Source: Cryptomeria japonica (lineage: Eukaryota; Streptophyta; Pinopsida; Cupressales; Cupressaceae). Taken from it: DNA of 64,000 nt. A model generated the notes under the pieces. It was not told the DNA's origin. It did no database searches and saw nothing but the letters and a program-made list of their open reading frames with translations. The stretch spans positions 259,213,386 to 259,277,385 of the forward strand of contig NC_081406.1 in assembly GCF_030272615.1 (NCBI RefSeq), given 5' to 3'. The position numbers and the translations under genes were made by a program. This document shows, piece after piece, positions 60,841-64,000 of the stretch (position 1 is its first letter; every line of letters starts with the position of its first letter).

Positions 60841-61842
60841 CTATTGTTTAAAGGGTTCCTCAATCACTATAGGTCTTAAAGGCAAGGCAACCAACTGGGG
60901 TTTACCTATAAACAATTTGCACTTTTCACACTTCACCACCCAAGCATACGCATCTTTGAACATTCATGGCCAACAGTAACAGTTCTTCAAGATTCTATAT
61001 GCAGTCACCGTAGAAGAGAAATGACCACCACACGCCTCATCATGAAAAGTGTTCAGTAAAGCTTCTTGATGTGGCTTATCTACACACCTGAGAAAGGTGA
61101 CATCCAAACCCTTCTTGTATAGTATATCATCAAAGATAACGTACTTAGAAGCTTTCAGCTTCAAATTTTGTTTCTCCCTAGGAGAAAGATGATCTGGACA
61201 GTCTCCATAAGTGAGATAATAGGCAACATCAGTGAACCAGGAATCCTGATGACTAACAAATAAAGTTAAGGGAAGATTCTCCTTCTCTTCAAACTTGCTC
61301 TTCACCATTAGTTTAAAAAGGCCTTGTCCTCTGACCAGCTTAGTGGGCTTAATGTCTAAATTGAACTCTTGAATCTTAGAGACCCAAGATGCTCTATTAT
61401 TGATACCAACATCCTGCTGGGTTAAAATACTTTTCATTGTAGAGTTCAGAACAAAGACAGTTGCATGTGAATGAAGTATATAGTACTTGAATTGTTTTAC
61501 GACTTTCATTACTACATAAGCTTGTTTTTCTATCTGTGAGTATTTTAACTCATGCTTCTTCAGAGGTACACTCATGAAGGAGATTGGGACTTCCTCATTA
61601 TCTTCACCTTTCTGCACTAAAATTCTAGACATAGTATGCTCTGACGCATAACAATAAATAATAAAATCCTTACTAAAATCCGGATTAACCAGAGTAGGTG
61701 CATGCGCAATTGCTCTTTTTGTTTCTTCAAAATCCCTTTTACCTTCCTCATTCCACTTAAAAACCACTTTCTCACTCATCATATTTACAATATATTTAGT
61801 AGTCTCAGCAAAATCAGGAATAAAACGTCTTAGAAAGTTCAC
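60841..61842 (-). pseudogene. Ty3/gypsy degenerate RNase H and integrase zinc finger
   Basis: Connection (FLRRFIPDFAETTKYIVNMM..FKWNEEGKRDFEETKRA) leads into an RNase H fold: IIYCYASEHTMSRILVQKG (the DAS Asp is absent), YSQIEKQAYVVMKVVKQFKYYI (Glu kept) and VFVLNSTMKSILTQQDV (TDH Asp absent). It ends with the integrase HHCC region, HDEACGGHFSSTVTAYRILKNCYCWP, TGA, then AYAWVVKCEKCKLFIGKP. Loss of RNase H catalytic residues fits use of a second RNase H, found upstream of RT. Confidence 0.9.
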
Positions 61843-62900
61843 CTATCCAAAGAAGGACCTCACTCCATTTCTGTTGGAAGGAAGGCTGAGTTGTTGTATT
61901 GCTTTTACTCTCTTTGAATCCACCTTTACTCCCTCCTTTGAAACAATATGTCCAAGAATTTTTCCTTCTATGACGCTAAAAATAGACTTTTTAGGATTTG
62001 ATGACACTCCATGCTCTCTGCATCTCATCAGAACTTTCCTCAAATCTCACAGATGATGTTTTCTCTTCCTAGAGAAAACAGTCAAATCGTCTAAATATAT
62101 TACAATGATCTTATCCCTCAAATGCCCAAAGGAAATATCCATCACCCTCTGAAATGTTGCCCATGCATTAATCAATCCAAAAGACATCCTATTATATGCA
62201 AAGGTGCCCCAGGGAGCTATAAAGGTCATCTTGTGTTGATCTTTCTCCAAGACACTGATTTGGTTATATCCAGAGAAGCCATCCAACATGGACATCATCT
62301 CTAATCCTGAAACAGTTTGTAAAATATGATCCATTGCTAGCAGAGGATAATTATCCTTCAAGCTTGCTAGGTTCAAGTTTCTGAAATCAACACAGATTCA
62401 TATTTCACCATTTTTCTTTCGAATAGGGACAATATTAGCAATCCAGGTAGAATGATGTTTAGGATAAATAATTTGGGCCTTCAACATCTTGTCTACCTCG
62501 TGAAAGATCGCTTCTGCTACCTTTGGATTAAATTTCCTCAACTTCTATCGAAAAGGATTGACACCAAGTTTCAAAGCAATGTGATGTTGGAACTTACCAT
62601 CTCTGAAATTCTTTAATTTAAATCATCGTAGCACGATGCAAAAACATCTTTGAGCTCAATCAACAGGTTGATGAACCTCCTCTTCTACTCTTCAGAGCAA
62701 CATTTTCCCAAATTAACAAATCTAGGATCCTCCTCAATACCAATGTTGATTCACTCATACTCACCAGAGTTTTGAATTACAGGAGTCTCTTTCTCTCCTT
62801 GTTTAAAATACCCATCCTTTCTATCAAAAAGATGTTCGAGAGAAACCAAGACTTTTGGGATTTTATTTCCTTTCAACTGTAACACCCCATTATGCAGTTC
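61843..62900 (-). pseudogene. Ty3/gypsy reverse transcriptase
   Basis: Upstream block INIGIEEDPRFVNLGKCC..RRFINLLIELKDVFA (about 62755-62640), then KAQIIYPKHHSTWIANIVPIRKKNGEI, TGA, ICVDFRNLN (Asp), YPLLAMDHIL, MLDGFSGYNQI, KMTFIAPWGTFAYNRMSFGLINAWATFQRVMD, IVIYLDDLTVFS (YLDD kept), a TGA near 62047, and GVSSNPKKSIFSVIEGKILGHIVSKEG. Catalytic Asp residues are present; the frame is broken by stops. Confidence 0.93.
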
Positions 62901-63707
62901 CTATGGTGAATTGGGAGAAAACTCTTTACAACTTGCTTCTGATCCTTCATAAAACAAGGAAGTGAAAATCTCAGCACCCCGTAAAAAATTCTGAATCTGC
63001 TTATCATTTTCGAACACCTGCCAAGATTCAGAATTGTCAGGAATGCTCAGTCTATAAACCAATTCTACCCTATAGGTATCAGTTGTAAAATTAGGATGAG
63101 GCACTAATAAAGCTGCAGATACCGCCAAAGAATCAGCCTTCGAGTTGAACTCCCTTGGTACTGCTTCGATTGAGAAAGCATCGAATGCTTCAATCTCATC
63201 CCAAACGCAATTTCTGTAATGTCTCAGTCTCTCATTTTTAATAGTGAATAAACCTCTCACTTGCTTCACAATAAGTTCAGCATCACCTTTAACTTTCAAC
63301 ATTTTGATCTGCAATTTCTTCGCTTTGGCAAGACCTAATTATAGAGCTTCATATTCAACCGTATTATTAGTGTTTTGAAACTCCAATTTGAAAGTATAAG
63401 AAATAACTTTACCTTCAAGAGGTATTAATACTACCTCAGCCCCTAAACCAGAAGATGAACAAATCCCATCAAATTCCACAGACCAAAGTTCATCAGACAT
63501 ACCTGAATCTACGGTCTTATCGACACCTTGAAAATCGGTTAATATCATATAATTTCCAAAGCCACAATCTTGATACAAAATTTGAGCTTTTGGATCATTT
63601 GAAGGAAAGACTGTGTATTTGGCTTTTGTTTCAGGATGTAGGACAACTCTTTGTTTTCCAACTGTGATCATTGCTTGAGACCAATCCATTCTAATTTCCC
63701 CACCCAT
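62901..63707 (-). pseudogene. Additional RNase H domain upstream of RT
   Basis: WSVEFDGICSSSGLGAEVVL (Asp 1), NTNNTVEYEAL (Glu), then an in-frame TAA and continuing KMLKVKGDAELIVKQVRGLF (Asp 2) and AVPREFNSKADSLAVSAAL (Asp 3). All four carboxylates of an RNase HI of the archaeal/plant type are present. This domain type is known in Tat-lineage plant gypsy elements, where it usually follows the RT-linked RNase H; here it precedes RT. The stretch before it (PETKAKYTVFPSNDPKAQILYQD) links to the protease. Confidence 0.85.
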
Positions 63708-63719
63708 GTCTTTACAAAA

Positions 63720-64000
63720 GGTACGTCAACTTGATTCTCTTGTCAAGATGTGCTACTAAAGCCACTTGTGCATCCTTAATTTACCCTAACAAAGGAAGTT
63801 GCTTGGAATCCATGGAATTAAATTTGCCAAAGGTTTTTGTTTAGGTTAAACCTAAAGCTTTTGCTACTACTGAGGGCATGACATTGTCTGATACTCCAGA
63901 ATCTATTATACAATTACTTAATTTATGCCCATTGATAAACAAGGACACGTAGAAAGGTTCAGGCTTATCTTCAAGACTAGGTTCAACCAATTCAGCTTGT
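63720..64000 (-). pseudogene. Ty3/gypsy aspartic protease (partial at window edge)
   Basis: The minus strand reads FYVSLFINGHKLSNCIIDSG then VSDNVMPSVVAKALGLT, a retroviral-type aspartic protease with the D-S-G active site. TAA stops follow after GLT and after LPLLG. The N-terminal part and gag lie beyond the window. Confidence 0.85.

Overview
The window is nuclear DNA of a seed plant, most likely a conifer or other gymnosperm. It is AT-rich and gene-poor. It is packed with nested, decayed LTR retrotransposons and one CACTA transposon, the PBS sites that can be read match plant initiator tRNA-Met, and it holds a PLS-type PPR pseudogene. The lineage call is inference; no species can be read from the sequence. 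Nothing looks like an intact host gene: every long reading frame is part of, or derived from, a mobile element or a pseudogene.

Layout, left to right. 2-1715 (+) is the 3' part of a large, unrecognised retroelement-type protein (copy A). 2134-4250 holds a copia-type PBS, a degenerate array of about 131-bp repeats and an LTR-like promoter. 4369-8023 (+) is the best copy of the same unknown protein (copy B). 9353-10628 is a 641-bp tandem duplication built of ATCGAT-rich sequence. 12930-27161 (-) is a CACTA (En/Spm) transposon with a TNP2-type transposase and a second, multi-exon PF03004-like gene; a complete but dead Ty1/copia element (16361-22876, -) sits inside the Asp-coding (GAT)n tail of TNP2. 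28677-29440 (+) is a PPR pseudogene. 30025-34863 is a polypurine tract followed by a very long (about 4.8 kb) presumed gypsy LTR that carries a 21-bp minisatellite. 35120-36000 (+) is a broken gene with an SDGC-like/QFK and HGKGEHDG signature. 37873-39098 is a solo copia LTR with a perfect 5-bp target duplication, and 40893-41965 an LTR fragment. 43175-44628 is a candidate gypsy PBS, leader and gag start, interrupted by a plus-strand copia LTR plus gag (44629-46615). 46771-47155 is a promoter plus small unknown ORF. 50700-51790 holds two further degenerate minisatellites. 53053-55103 (-) is a 3'-truncated copia element. 55850-64000 (-) is a Ty3/gypsy element whose polyprotein reads PR - extra RNase H - RT - degenerate RNase H - integrase, followed by stem-loops and a third copy (copy C) of the unknown protein.

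Most interesting: the unknown protein family occurs three times and in copy C lies directly downstream of a gypsy integrase, so it may be an additional retrotransposon ORF. Copy B is open over more than 1,000 codons if its internal stops are ignored, and all eleven of those stops are TAA or TAG, never TGA. The gypsy element carries an RNase H with all four carboxylates upstream of RT, while the RNase H behind RT has lost catalytic residues.
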